From positions 1-19,901 of the forward strand of contig SFKI01000029.1 of the NCBI GenBank assembly GCA_004554775.1: a stretch of 19,901 nucleotides of DNA, read 5' to 3'. The notes under the pieces were generated by a model, which ran no database searches, was not told where the DNA came from, and saw nothing but the letters and a program-made list of their open reading frames with translations. A program made the translations under genes and the position numbers. The DNA is from Subdoligranulum variabile. GTDB lineage: Bacteria > Bacillota > Clostridia > Oscillospirales > Ruminococcaceae. Shown in pieces: positions 12,402 through 19,901 of the stretch; position 1 is the first letter of the stretch; every line of letters starts with the position of its first letter.

Positions 12402-15401
12402 ATGGATGATCTGAAAATGCAAAAGCAGACCTTGAAAAAGGCCTACAAAAAGACCAAGCGTAAGCACATTACGCCGTGGAAGATCCTGGCAATCATCTGC
12501 GCCGTGGTGATGATCGTTTCGATCCCGCTTAGCATCTTTCTGCAAAAGTTCGACAACACGGTTGCAGCTTTCGTAGGCGGCACCTTCTGGAACCTGCAGA
12601 ACGAGGACCCCAGCGCTCAGTATTTTACCTCTGATTTCGCTTCCGCCGAGGAAATGGTCGATTACGGCCTGGTCCTCTGCCAGCAGGTCGAGGCCGAGGG
12701 CGCAGCCCTGCTGATGAACAACAACAATGCGCTGCCTTTGGCTTCGGATGCCAAGGTCAGCACTTTCTCCACCTCCAGTGCGAACCTGGTCTACGGCGGC
12801 ACCGGCTCCGGCAATATTGATGCCTCCAGCGCCGATACACTGCGCACTGCCCTGGAAAAGGTCGGCGTTTCCGTCAACCCGACCCTGTGGGATTTCTACA
12901 CCACCGGCGCTGCTAAGGACTATACCCGCAGCAATAGCGGCACGGTTGCTACGGCCAGTGCCACCACCGCCGAGGCTCCCTGGGACATCTACACCGACGA
13001 CGTGAAAAATAGCGTGACCGAGTACGGTGATGCCGCTATCGTCACCCTGTCCCGCGTTGGCGGTGAGGGTGCCGACCTTGCCTACGGCGAGGTTGACTAC
13101 CTGACTCTGGACCAGAACGAGAAGGACATGCTGTCCAACCTGACCGAGATGAAGAAGAACGGTCAGATCAAAAAGATCATCGTCCTCATTAACTCTGCCA
13201 ACGCCCTGCAGGTCGATTTCCTCAAGAACAACGAGTATGACATCGACGCCGCCCTCTGGATCGGTGACGTGGGCATCTCCGGCATCAACGCCGTGGCCGA
13301 GATCCTGACAGGCAAGGTCAACCCCTCCGGCAGTCTGGTGGATACCTACTGCTATGATAACTACAGCGCCCCCGCTATGTGGAACTTCACCCCCGTTACC
13401 TATGAGGGCTATGTCGAGGGCGGCGATGTTCCCGCCAAGGGCAGCAGCTACATGATCTATCAGGAGGGTATCTACGTAGGCTACAAATACTACGAGACCC
13501 GCTATGAGGATTTCGTTACCGGCAGCGGCAACGCTGGCGATTATGCCTACGGCGACGTGGTCGCTTACCCCTTCGGCTATGGCCTGAGCTACACCACCTT
13601 TACCTACAGCGATATGGATGTGCAGTATAACGCTGCCGACGATACCTACACTGTCAATGTCAAGGTCACCAACACCGGCAAGGCCGCCGGCAAGGAGACT
13701 GTGCAGGTCTACGTCCAGAGCCCTTACACCGACTACGACAAGCAGAACGGTGTGGAAAAATCCGCTGTCTCCCTCGTCGGCTTCGGCAAAACGGCTGAGC
13801 TGGCTCCCGGCGCTTCCGAGACTGTCAGCATGACCGTCAACAAGCGCGACATTGCTTCCTACGATACCTACGGCGCAGGCACCTATATCCTGGATGCCGG
13901 TGACTACTACTTCACCGCTGCCACCGATGCCCACAACGCTGTGAACAACATCCTGGCTGCCAAGGGCTACACAGTTGCATCCACCAGCGGCAAGATGACC
14001 GAGGATGGCAACGCCGACCTGACCTACACCTGGACCGAGGACGCCCTCGATACCACCACCTACGCCACCAGCGAGAATGGCGCTGCCATTACCAACCAGC
14101 TGTCCTGCGCTGACCCCAACCTCTATGAGGGCGTTGATGAGACTGTCACCTGGCTGAGCCGCTCTGACTGGAACGGCACTCTGCCCACCGAGACCGTCAA
14201 GCTGACCCTGACCGAGATGCTCAAGAAGGATCTGCAGGATGTCCGCTACGACGCTGCCGACTACGAGAGCGTTGATATGCCCACCCTCGGCGCCAAGAAC
14301 GGCGTCAAGCTGTACGACATGATCGGCCTGGACTACAACGATCCCAAGTGGGACGAGTTGCTGGATCAGATGACCTTCGACGAGATGAACTCCCTGATCG
14401 GCGACGCCTTCCACTGGACCATGCCCGTCAAGAGCGTGGAGGCCCCCGGCACCCGCGACGAGAACGGCCCCCAGGGTCTGACCGCCTCTCTGCTTGGCTC
14501 CGGCAAGACCCAGCTGACTGCCACCGCCTTTACTTCTGAGGACGTGATGGCTGCCACCTTCAACACTGACCTGATGACCGAGATCGGCAAGGTCATCGGC
14601 AACAACTGCCTGAACGCCAACATTGCCTGCCTGTACGGCCCCGGCAACAACATTCACCGCACCCCCTACGGTGGTCGTAACTTCGAGTATTACTCCGAGG
14701 ACGGCTTCCTCTCCGGCATGATGTCCGCTTACGAAGTCAAGGCAATTCAGGACAAGGGCGTCCATGTTGTGATGAAGCACTTTGCCCTGAACGATTGCGA
14801 GCAGGATCGTATCGGCCTGGGTGTCTGGGTCAACGAGCAGGCTGCCCGTGAGGTTTATCTGAAGGCCTTCCAGGCTCCTGTTGAGGTCGGCAACGCCAAC
14901 GGCGTTATGATCGCCTACACCCGCTGGGGCGCTGTCTGGTCCGGCGGCAACTACGGTCTGGTCACCGGCATCCTGCGCAACGAGTGGGGCTGCGACGGCA
15001 TGGTCATCACCGATAACGTTCTGACCCAGTATGTCAACGGTCCCGATGGTGTCATGGCCGGTGTGTCCATCTACGATGCCATGATGTCCTTCGTCACCGA
15101 CACCCTGCCCAAGTACAAGAACGACCCCGTCATCGTCACCGCCATGCGCGAGGCCTGCCACCACAACCTGTATGCCATCGCCAACTCCTGCGGCATGAAC
15201 GGCGTGGGTGCCAACACCACCATCAAGGTCACCCGCCCGATGGTTGTTACCATGAGCATCATCATTGCCTGCGCATCCGCCTTCTTCTGCCTGCTGGGCA
15301 TCGTGATGTGGATCATCGGCGGCATCAAGTTCCGCAAGACCGAAGAATACAAGGCTTATAAAGATTTCAAAAAATCCCTGAAAGCCGCTAAGAAAGCCTA
15401 A
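12402..15401 (+). CDS. Domain-swapped GH3 glycosidase with a membrane helix at each end
   Basis: This is a 999-residue beta-glucosidase-type GH3 enzyme. A basic N-tail is followed by a membrane helix (26-47). Next comes the domain that is normally C-terminal, the alpha/beta sandwich (about 85-400), with acid/base Glu222 (GGEGADL) and PFGYGLSY (390-397). A fibronectin-like domain (about 410-505, VTNTGKAAGKETVQVYV) follows. The normally N-terminal catalytic barrel comes last (about 645-920), with Lys792/His793 in KHFALND and nucleophile Asp871 (VITDNV). A second membrane helix (about 945-974) and a lysine-rich tail end the protein. The order is thus permuted, as known for some GH3 enzymes, and both ends should be cytoplasmic with the enzyme outside. 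The usual DGP motif reads NGP (Asn688). The ATG at 12402 has AAGGAG 8 nt upstream. Codon use is strongly C- and G-ending, suggesting high expression. Confidence 0.88.
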   Translation: MDDLKMQKQTLKKAYKKTKRKHITPWKILAIICAVVMIVSIPLSIFLQKFDNTVAAFVGGTFWNLQNEDPSAQYFTSDFASAEEMVDYGLVLCQQVEAEGAALLMNNNNALPLASDAKVSTFSTSSANLVYGGTGSGNIDASSADTLRTALEKVGVSVNPTLWDFYTTGAAKDYTRSNSGTVATASATTAEAPWDIYTDDVKNSVTEYGDAAIVTLSRVGGEGADLAYGEVDYLTLDQNEKDMLSNLTEMKKNGQIKKIIVLINSANALQVDFLKNNEYDIDAALWIGDVGISGINAVAEILTGKVNPSGSLVDTYCYDNYSAPAMWNFTPVTYEGYVEGGDVPAKGSSYMIYQEGIYVGYKYYETRYEDFVTGSGNAGDYAYGDVVAYPFGYGLSYTTFTYSDMDVQYNAADDTYTVNVKVTNTGKAAGKETVQVYVQSPYTDYDKQNGVEKSAVSLVGFGKTAELAPGASETVSMTVNKRDIASYDTYGAGTYILDAGDYYFTAATDAHNAVNNILAAKGYTVASTSGKMTEDGNADLTYTWTEDALDTTTYATSENGAAITNQLSCADPNLYEGVDETVTWLSRSDWNGTLPTETVKLTLTEMLKKDLQDVRYDAADYESVDMPTLGAKNGVKLYDMIGLDYNDPKWDELLDQMTFDEMNSLIGDAFHWTMPVKSVEAPGTRDENGPQGLTASLLGSGKTQLTATAFTSEDVMAATFNTDLMTEIGKVIGNNCLNANIACLYGPGNNIHRTPYGGRNFEYYSEDGFLSGMMSAYEVKAIQDKGVHVVMKHFALNDCEQDRIGLGVWVNEQAAREVYLKAFQAPVEVGNANGVMIAYTRWGAVWSGGNYGLVTGILRNEWGCDGMVITDNVLTQYVNGPDGVMAGVSIYDAMMSFVTDTLPKYKNDPVIVTAMREACHHNLYAIANSCGMNGVGANTTIKVTRPMVVTMSIIIACASAFFCLLGIVMWIIGGIKFRKTEEYKAYKDFKKSLKAAKKA

Positions 15402-15422
15402 CCCCTACAGAATCCCGCAAGC

Positions 15423-15449
15423 TCCCCGCCGGCCCCGGCGGGGACTTTT
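15423..15449 (+). terminator. GC-rich terminator/attenuator between GH3 and the GPH transporter
   Basis: The nearly perfect inverted repeat CCCCGCC/GGCGGGG (15425-15443) is followed by ACTTTT. The short T tract suggests partial termination, which would lower transporter expression relative to the enzymes while keeping one transcription unit. No separate promoter was identified for the transporter gene. Confidence 0.6.
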
Positions 15450-15482
15450 GAGTAAATTCTCCCCCCCAACAAGGAGCAGCCC

Positions 15483-17051
15483 ATGAGTGAAAATGCAAAG
15501 GCGGCGGGCGTCAACCGCGCCAAACTTTACCAGCTGGTGCTTTTCCCGCTGAACAACGGCGCCACCAACGTTTACTATGTGCTGGTGCTTTCCTACATTG
15601 CTACGTTTGGCAGCAATGTGCTGGCACTGGGCACGCTGTTTGCCTCGGTCATGGTTACGGCCATGCGCCTGTGCGATGCCATCACCGACCCCATCATCGG
15701 CGCGCTGATGGACCGCACCAACGGCAGGTTCGGCAAGTTCCGCCCGTTTATGGCCATCGGCAACGCCATCATGGCCGTCAGCATCCTGATTTTGTACGGC
15801 ATCACCCCCATGATCCCCGCAACCATGATGTGGGCGCGCTATGCCGCCTTTGTGGGACTGTACTTTGTGTGGGTCATCGGCTACACGTTCCAGACCAGCT
15901 GCACCCGCTCGGGCCAGACAGTGCTGACCAACGACCCCAAGCAGCGCCCGCTGTTTACCATCTTCAACACGGTTGGCAGCCTGCTGGGCATGGGCGTTAT
16001 GCAGTTCTTTGCCCCCATCCTTGCCAAAAACTTTGAGGGCGGCTATTCTTCTGCCGGGTTCTTCCGCACGCTGGCCCCCGTGGGCATCGTCATGTCCATT
16101 GTGCTGACCATTCTGGCCATCATCGGCATCTGGGAAAAGGACCAGCCCAAATACTTCGGTATCGGCGGCGAAAAGACCGAGAAGGTCAAAGTCTCCGAGT
16201 ATATCCAGATCATCAAGGAAAACAAACCCATGCAGCGCCTGATGATCGCGGGCGCGGGCACCAAGCTGGCACTGTCTATCGCCAACAATACCACGGTGCT
16301 CTGCATGCTGTACGGCTGCATGATGGGCGCGTACGATGGGCTGTATCTGCCCATGATGGTGCTGGGCTATGTGTTCAGTGTGCCGTTCTTCCTGCTTTCT
16401 GTGCGCACCAGCCAGAAAAAAGGCCAGAAAGCCAGCCTGACCAAATATGTCAGTGTGGCGCTGGCCTGCTATGTCGGCGTGTTTGTGCTGCTGGCGCTGT
16501 GGGGCCGCGGTGATGCGTTCCACCTCTCTTTGCTGGGTGAGAACGGCCTTGCCATCAACCTGTACACGGTGCTGTTCATCCTCTTCTTCGGCATCGGCTA
16601 TGGCGCGTACTACGCCACTGCCGACATGCCCATCCCTATGGTGGCCGACTGCTCTGACTACGAGACGTACCGCTCCGGCAAGTACATCCCCGGCATCATG
16701 GGCACGCTGTTCAGCCTGGTGGATAAGCTGGTGTCCAGCCTGTCCGCGACCGTCGTCGGCATTGCCGTCACCTTCATCGGCCTGAACACCCTGCCCACCC
16801 AGTACGACCCGTACACCCCGGGCATGAACATTGTGGTCATTGTGCTGTTCTGCGCCATCCCGATGTTGGCCTGGGCCGCGACCCTCATCGCCATGAAGGG
16901 CTACAGCCTGACCGGCGAAAAGATGAAAGAGATCCAGGCGGTCAACGCCTGCCGCCGCGATGCTGTTGCGGGCGGTATGACGCTGGAAGATGCCATGGCC
17001 AAGTGGCAGACCATCGACCAGCTGCCCGCCGAATACACCAAATCCGAGTAA
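15483..17051 (+). CDS. GPH-family sugar:cation symporter (MelB/UidB-like MFS)
   Basis: This 522-residue membrane transporter probably imports a glycoside with Na+ or H+. The family signature is clear: DAITDPIIGALMDRTNGRFG from 65, with acidic residues Asp65 and Asp69 corresponding to the cation-site aspartates of MelB, followed by GKFRPFM. About 12 membrane segments are visible, including IGYGAYYATADMPIPMVADC in the second half, also typical of GPH. The C-terminal 60 residues are a soluble tail. The ATG has AAGGAG about 6 nt upstream. It lies 81 bp after the GH3 gene in the same direction and should supply substrate to the cytoplasmic GH2. GPH members carry melibiose, glucuronides, xylosides and similar sugars, so the substrate follows whatever GH2 and GH3 act on. 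Confidence 0.88.
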   Translation: MSENAKAAGVNRAKLYQLVLFPLNNGATNVYYVLVLSYIATFGSNVLALGTLFASVMVTAMRLCDAITDPIIGALMDRTNGRFGKFRPFMAIGNAIMAVSILILYGITPMIPATMMWARYAAFVGLYFVWVIGYTFQTSCTRSGQTVLTNDPKQRPLFTIFNTVGSLLGMGVMQFFAPILAKNFEGGYSSAGFFRTLAPVGIVMSIVLTILAIIGIWEKDQPKYFGIGGEKTEKVKVSEYIQIIKENKPMQRLMIAGAGTKLALSIANNTTVLCMLYGCMMGAYDGLYLPMMVLGYVFSVPFFLLSVRTSQKKGQKASLTKYVSVALACYVGVFVLLALWGRGDAFHLSLLGENGLAINLYTVLFILFFGIGYGAYYATADMPIPMVADCSDYETYRSGKYIPGIMGTLFSLVDKLVSSLSATVVGIAVTFIGLNTLPTQYDPYTPGMNIVVIVLFCAIPMLAWAATLIAMKGYSLTGEKMKEIQAVNACRRDAVAGGMTLEDAMAKWQTIDQLPAEYTKSE

Positions 17052-17070
17052 TACCCCTCTCTCTTCTCCT

Positions 17071-17105
17071 TGCCCCGGGCCATTTGTCGGCTCGGGGCTT
17101 TTGTG
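17071..17105 (+). terminator. Terminator after the GPH transporter
   Basis: The stem GCCCCG/CGGGGC (17072-17077, 17093-17098), with extra inner pairing, is followed by TTTTGTG. It ends the glycoside-use transcript about 20 nt after the stop codon. Confidence 0.75.
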
Positions 17106-17143
17106 TTTGCAGAAAAGACAAAATGTGAAAGCAGAAAAACCTA

Positions 17144-17172
17144 TTGACAGCATAGGCTGCGCGTGCTATACT
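17144..17172 (+). promoter_or_regulatory. Near-consensus promoter of an orphan RNA
   Basis: The -35 is a perfect TTGACA (17144-17149) and the -10 is TATACT (17167-17172; 5 of 6), with the ideal 17-bp spacer. It is the best sigma-A promoter in the window, with a predicted start near 17179, yet there is no protein gene downstream on this strand. Confidence 0.75.
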
Positions 17173-17178
17173 GCAAAC

Positions 17179-17338
17179 ACTTTAATACACTAAACCGATG
17201 GAGCAGAAGTAACGGCAGCTATGCCCGCACAGAGAGCCTGCGATGCTGAGAATAAATACGCGCTGCGCTGACGCCTGCCATTCTCCCTCCATTAAAATAC
17301 CCCCGCCAGGTCCCTCAACCTGACGGGGGTATATTTTT
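17179..17338 (+). ncRNA. Candidate structured RNA with T-box stem-I-like motifs, about 160 nt
   Basis: The unit runs from the strong promoter to a strong terminator. A long interrupted helix forms from ATGGAG/CTCCAT (17198-17203, 17287-17292), AGAA/UUCU (17205-17208, 17281-17284) and GGCAG/CUGCC (17214-17218, 17275-17279). The 5' strand carries AGUA (17208-17211), then AGAGAG (17231-17236), then GCUGAGAA (17245-17252), in the order and rough spacing of T-box stem I distal motifs. A canonical T-box sequence (UGGNACC type), an antiterminator and a clear specifier loop are absent, and no aminoacyl-tRNA synthetase or amino acid gene follows. It may be a decayed T-box leader or an independent sRNA. 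Two tiny ORFs inside (ATG 17198, ATG 17221) lack properly spaced ribosome sites. Confidence 0.45.
17297..17338. terminator. Strong bidirectional terminator
   Basis: The stem ATACCCCCG/CGGGGGTAT plus CAGGT/ACCTG, with one mismatch (17297-17311, 17318-17332) and loop CCCTCA, is followed on the plus strand by ATTTTTAT. On the minus strand it is followed by TTTT and lies directly after the stop codon of the YfhO-like gene. It serves both the orphan RNA and that gene. Confidence 0.85.
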
Positions 17339-19841
17339 ATGTCTGCGGTTTACCGATTTTTTTCTTCCGTTCCCAGGCCATCCAACCAAACGCCGCCGCC
17401 AGCGCGGCCAGGCTGCCTGCTGCGCCGGGCAGTACGCCGGGGTGGGTGTAGCGCAGGGTCACGGTGCAGTCGCCCTGCGGCAGCGGCAGGGCAAGCAGGC
17501 CGCCAAACAGCGCCACGGGCTGCACCGGCTCACCGTTGACGGTGGCGGCCCAGTTTTCATCATAGGCAAAGCTCAAAACCAGCAGGTCATTGCCGCCATG
17601 GACTGTGCAGGTTACGTCGATCGCGCCGCCCTCGCGGATGTCAGCATCCACGGCCTGCACCTGCTGGCGGGCAGTGTCCAGTGCGGCGCTGTCCAGCTGG
17701 TAGATCTGCGTGTTGGTGTGGAAAACCGCATCATCCGCAATACCCAGCACCAGCGTCACCTGCTGCCCGGCGGTAAAGCTCGGCAGGCAGATGACCCCGC
17801 CCAGGCTTTCCGGCTCAAAATACTGCGCGTACAGTTCGCTGTCGATGACCACATCCATCGGCAGCTGTTCGTCCGTGCCGGGAATCGCCAGGTACGCAGG
17901 CCCCGTGATCGGTGCGGTAAAGTCCACCTGCACGGTGCCTTTCTCGGTCACGCTAAAGGTCGGCTCCACGCTTACCAGCGCAGTATCTTCGCTGCCGGTC
18001 AGGCTTTGCAGCATGGCGTTTTGCAGGGTAAAGGTGTTGTCGTCCAACGCGTCGGCGTCCACGGCCAGCGCGTCCCGGTGCGCCAGATACGCCAGCGGGA
18101 ATGCGGCATCGTTCTTATATAAAGTGTAGGCCGAGTCACAATCCACCGGCTGCCAATGCCCGGCCACCGGGCGGGAACCATCGCTGTACAGCCAGCGGAT
18201 GCCCAACAGGCTGTCGGCCACGCCGGTGCTGCCCCAGCCGTAGGTGGAGTACCCCACATAGCCCAGCTGCTCCAGCAGCTCCTTGGCCGTACTGGCCTTG
18301 GTGCTGGAATAGTGGCTGATGCCCCAGTACCCCAGCAAAAACGGGTCGTTCAGCGTGTGCAGAAAGTTCTTCTCAATGCGGCAGTCGCCGTCGGTCTCGG
18401 CTTTGGCGGTGGTTACGGCCAGGGCGGCGTTATCGTAAAAATCGGTAAAATCGGCCAGGTCGAACTGCTCAAACTTGCGCAGGGCCAGCAGGGTGTTGGC
18501 ACCCAGGTCGGCGGCGGTCAGCAGTGCGGCCGCCCCGTACAGCAGCCTGCGTTTATTCAAGGCGGGCTTTTCAAGCAAGAACCACGCCGCCACCAGCGAG
18601 GCCGCACAAAGCCCCGCCGCTGCCGCCAGCTTGCTGCGGCTGAACAGCTCCGCCCCGGCGGCAAGGGGATACCCCGCCAGCCACACAGCGGTAAGGCCAG
18701 CGGCCAGGCCCCAGGCGCGGCGGCGCTGGGGGCCGCCGGTCAGCACCCGTGCGGCCAGCAGAATGACCACGGCGCTGAATAAAAAGCTGTACCGGTAGGG
18801 GAACCACACGGGCTGCTTCATGCCGTGCCAGAGCCGGTCGATGCCCTTTATCCAGAAACTGCCCGCCAGTGCGGCCAGCAGCGCGGCAAAGTCCAGCTTT
18901 TCACGCCGGGGCGCATTACCGCAAAAATACAGCAGCACCAGCGGCACCAGCACCACACCGCAGTAGATGTTGGGCAGGCCGTTGGTCACATCGTTCCAGA
19001 AAAAGTTGCCGAAAAACAGCCGGTAGGGCAGCTGCAGCAAGTTGAACTGCGGGGTCAGGCTGAAGGTGAAATCAAACAGTCCGCCCTTGCTCTCCTGCAC
19101 CTCCAGCAGTATGGGCAGCAGAAAGAAGAGGCTCAGCGCCGCCGCCAGCACGCCGCTGGCCGCAAAACAGCCAAACCGGCGGCGAAGCTCCCCCTGCCCC
19201 TGGCTGGGCCACAGGCACAAAAAGTACAAAATGCTGAACAGGCACACCGGCCAGGCAATATAAAAGTTCAGCAATATGCAAAGGAGGATAAGCCCCGTAA
19301 AGCCCCAGTGGCGGCCCCGGCGCATTAAATCGTCCAGGGCGGCCAGCACCAGCGGCAGCAGCCAGACAACATCCATCCAGATAATATTCTGGTTATACAC
19401 AATGCAAAAGGCGCAGAACGCATAGCACTGCGCCAGTACCGCAAACAGTGGGTCAGCCTTGGCAAAGTGCCGCTGCAAGTACCAGCAGAACGCCGCCGCG
19501 GTAACGCCGGTGCGCAATAAAAAGATAAGCCCTGCCGCCTGCGGCACCATGCGGGTGGGCAGCAGCAGAAACAGCAGGTTGAACGGGCTGTTCATGTAGT
19601 AGGCAAACAGCCCCAGCGTGCTGCCGCCCGCCAGCTTGCCGAAGCTGTAAAAGAAGCCGCCCTCCTTCACGCGCGCCCACATATCGGTGATGTAGTTCAC
19701 GTACAGCCCGCGCAGATCGCCGGTAAGCACGGTGCCGGTGCCAAACGGCCACCAGCCCAGGCAAAAATAGACCGCCGCCATCAACAGGCAGCCGCCCGCA
19801 AACGCCGCCAAAGTCAGCGGCCGGTATTTCTTCTTTTCCAA
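17337..19841 (-). CDS. YfhO-family membrane protein (probable lipid-linked sugar transferase)
   Basis: This 834-residue polytopic protein is a YfhO-family (GT-C-like) predicted glycosyltransferase. Bacillus YfhO takes part in sugar decoration of lipoteichoic acid. About a dozen membrane segments occupy the first 450 residues. Family-like features are LTGDLRGLYVNY near residue 42 (conserved outer-loop Asp), KLAGGSTLGLFAYYMNSPFN, and NIIWMDVVWLLPL. A large extracytoplasmic C-terminal region (about 470-795) precedes a last helix and a basic end (ERKKKIGK). The start is TTG at 19841, because GAGGG lies 7 nt upstream. A GTG at 19859 would add six residues but has no ribosome site. The stop overlaps the bidirectional terminator. 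No CsbB-like or GtcA-like partner gene is in the window, so the role is assigned from the family only. Confidence 0.83.
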   Translation of the reverse strand: MEKKKYRPLTLAAFAGGCLLMAAVYFCLGWWPFGTGTVLTGDLRGLYVNYITDMWARVKEGGFFYSFGKLAGGSTLGLFAYYMNSPFNLLFLLLPTRMVPQAAGLIFLLRTGVTAAAFCWYLQRHFAKADPLFAVLAQCYAFCAFCIVYNQNIIWMDVVWLLPLVLAALDDLMRRGRHWGFTGLILLCILLNFYIAWPVCLFSILYFLCLWPSQGQGELRRRFGCFAASGVLAAALSLFFLLPILLEVQESKGGLFDFTFSLTPQFNLLQLPYRLFFGNFFWNDVTNGLPNIYCGVVLVPLVLLYFCGNAPRREKLDFAALLAALAGSFWIKGIDRLWHGMKQPVWFPYRYSFLFSAVVILLAARVLTGGPQRRRAWGLAAGLTAVWLAGYPLAAGAELFSRSKLAAAAGLCAASLVAAWFLLEKPALNKRRLLYGAAALLTAADLGANTLLALRKFEQFDLADFTDFYDNAALAVTTAKAETDGDCRIEKNFLHTLNDPFLLGYWGISHYSSTKASTAKELLEQLGYVGYSTYGWGSTGVADSLLGIRWLYSDGSRPVAGHWQPVDCDSAYTLYKNDAAFPLAYLAHRDALAVDADALDDNTFTLQNAMLQSLTGSEDTALVSVEPTFSVTEKGTVQVDFTAPITGPAYLAIPGTDEQLPMDVVIDSELYAQYFEPESLGGVICLPSFTAGQQVTLVLGIADDAVFHTNTQIYQLDSAALDTARQQVQAVDADIREGGAIDVTCTVHGGNDLLVLSFAYDENWAATVNGEPVQPVALFGGLLALPLPQGDCTVTLRYTHPGVLPGAAGSLAALAAAFGWMAWERKKKIGKPQT

Positions 19842-19880
19842 AATGATACCCTCTATCACAAGAATGCAGCGACTTACATG

Positions 19881-19899
19881 GCCCCCTCTGCGAGGGGGC
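19881..19899. repeat. GC-rich hairpin at the right edge
   Basis: An 8-bp stem GCCCCCTC/GAGGGGGC with a 3-nt loop lies 40 bp upstream of the YfhO-like start and is cut near the window edge. It could be the end of a terminator for a gene beyond the edge or a copy of a dispersed hairpin element related to the one at 12321-12336. Confidence 0.4.
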
Positions 19900-19901
19900 T
19901 C

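Noticed and set aside
12276..15164. 962-codon frame antisense to the GH3 gene
   Set aside because: Its composition is low-complexity (Gly, Val, Ala, His, Asp), as expected from the complement of strongly biased codons. The plus strand encodes a recognisable GH3 enzyme with an SD.
15405..17153. 582-codon frame antisense to the GPH transporter
   Set aside because: It is rich in His, Gln and Gly with no domain, and lies opposite a clear GPH transporter.
17198..17271. Tiny ORFs MEQK and a 16-residue ORF inside the orphan RNA
   Set aside because: Neither has a ribosome site at normal spacing, and the bases involved form the RNA helix. A leader-peptide attenuator would also need a downstream gene.
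17198..17292. TPP riboswitch suggested by CUGAGA
   Set aside because: The second TPP element (ACCUGAUCUGG-like region) and thi genes are absent. CUGAGA alone is too short to support it.
1..19901. CRISPR arrays, tRNA/rRNA genes, insertion sequences, prophage genes, toxin-antitoxin or defence systems
   Set aside because: I saw no regular spaced repeats, tRNA cloverleaf with CCA end, transposase-like frames or terminal inverted repeats. All long frames are accounted for by the listed genes.

Overview
The window is about 19.9 kb of chromosomal DNA from a GC-rich Firmicute. C-rich codon usage, TTGNNN-17/18-TANNNT promoters, intrinsic terminators, AGGAGG-type ribosome sites and the gene families (LytTR and SARP-type response regulators, YfhO, GPH and OFA transporters, a permuted GH3) suggest a gut Oscillospiraceae/Ruminococcaceae member close to Faecalibacterium, Gemmiger or Subdoligranulum. 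That placement is inferred from sequence style, not from a marker gene. No tRNA, rRNA, CRISPR array, IS element or phage gene was seen.

Region 1 (1-5313) is signalling. A leftward promoter and a rightward promoter diverge near 100-210. The rightward one drives a short GC-rich transcript without a credible ORF that ends at a strong terminator (about 219-386). Next come a soluble hybrid histidine kinase/receiver (555-2186, +) and, convergent with it, a membrane YesM/LytS-type kinase (3080-4285, -) overlapping by 4 bp a response regulator with a SARP-type output (2229-3083, -). Upstream of that pair is a perfect 18-bp palindrome beside a candidate promoter. A nicotinamidase-like hydrolase (4548-5120, -) has its own promoter and terminator.

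Region 2 (5314-10218, all +) holds an OFA-like MFS transporter, a MATE exporter with its own promoter, and an AgrA/AgrC-like pair: a LytTR regulator and a GHKL sensor whose ATP-lid glycines appear to be missing. No agrB or agrD gene is visible.

Region 3 (10391-17051, +) is a glycoside-use cluster. It encodes a cytoplasmic GH2 enzyme, a 999-residue GH3 enzyme whose two catalytic domains are in swapped order and which has a membrane helix at each end, and a GPH (MelB/UidB-like) sugar symporter. The GH2 promoter has a 12-bp CpG-centred palindrome between -35 and -10, as a LacI-type operator would. A likely scheme is that the surface-tethered GH3 trims glycosides outside, GPH imports the products and GH2 finishes inside.

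Region 4 (17052-19901) has a near-consensus promoter driving a roughly 160-nt structured RNA with T-box stem-I-like motifs, which ends at a strong terminator with no gene to control. A convergent YfhO-family membrane protein (minus strand) closes the window.

The most unusual items are the two gene-less short transcription units, the doubly anchored permuted GH3 with an altered DGP motif, the GHKL sensor with a degenerate ATP lid, and the 18-bp palindrome upstream of the YesM-type kinase.
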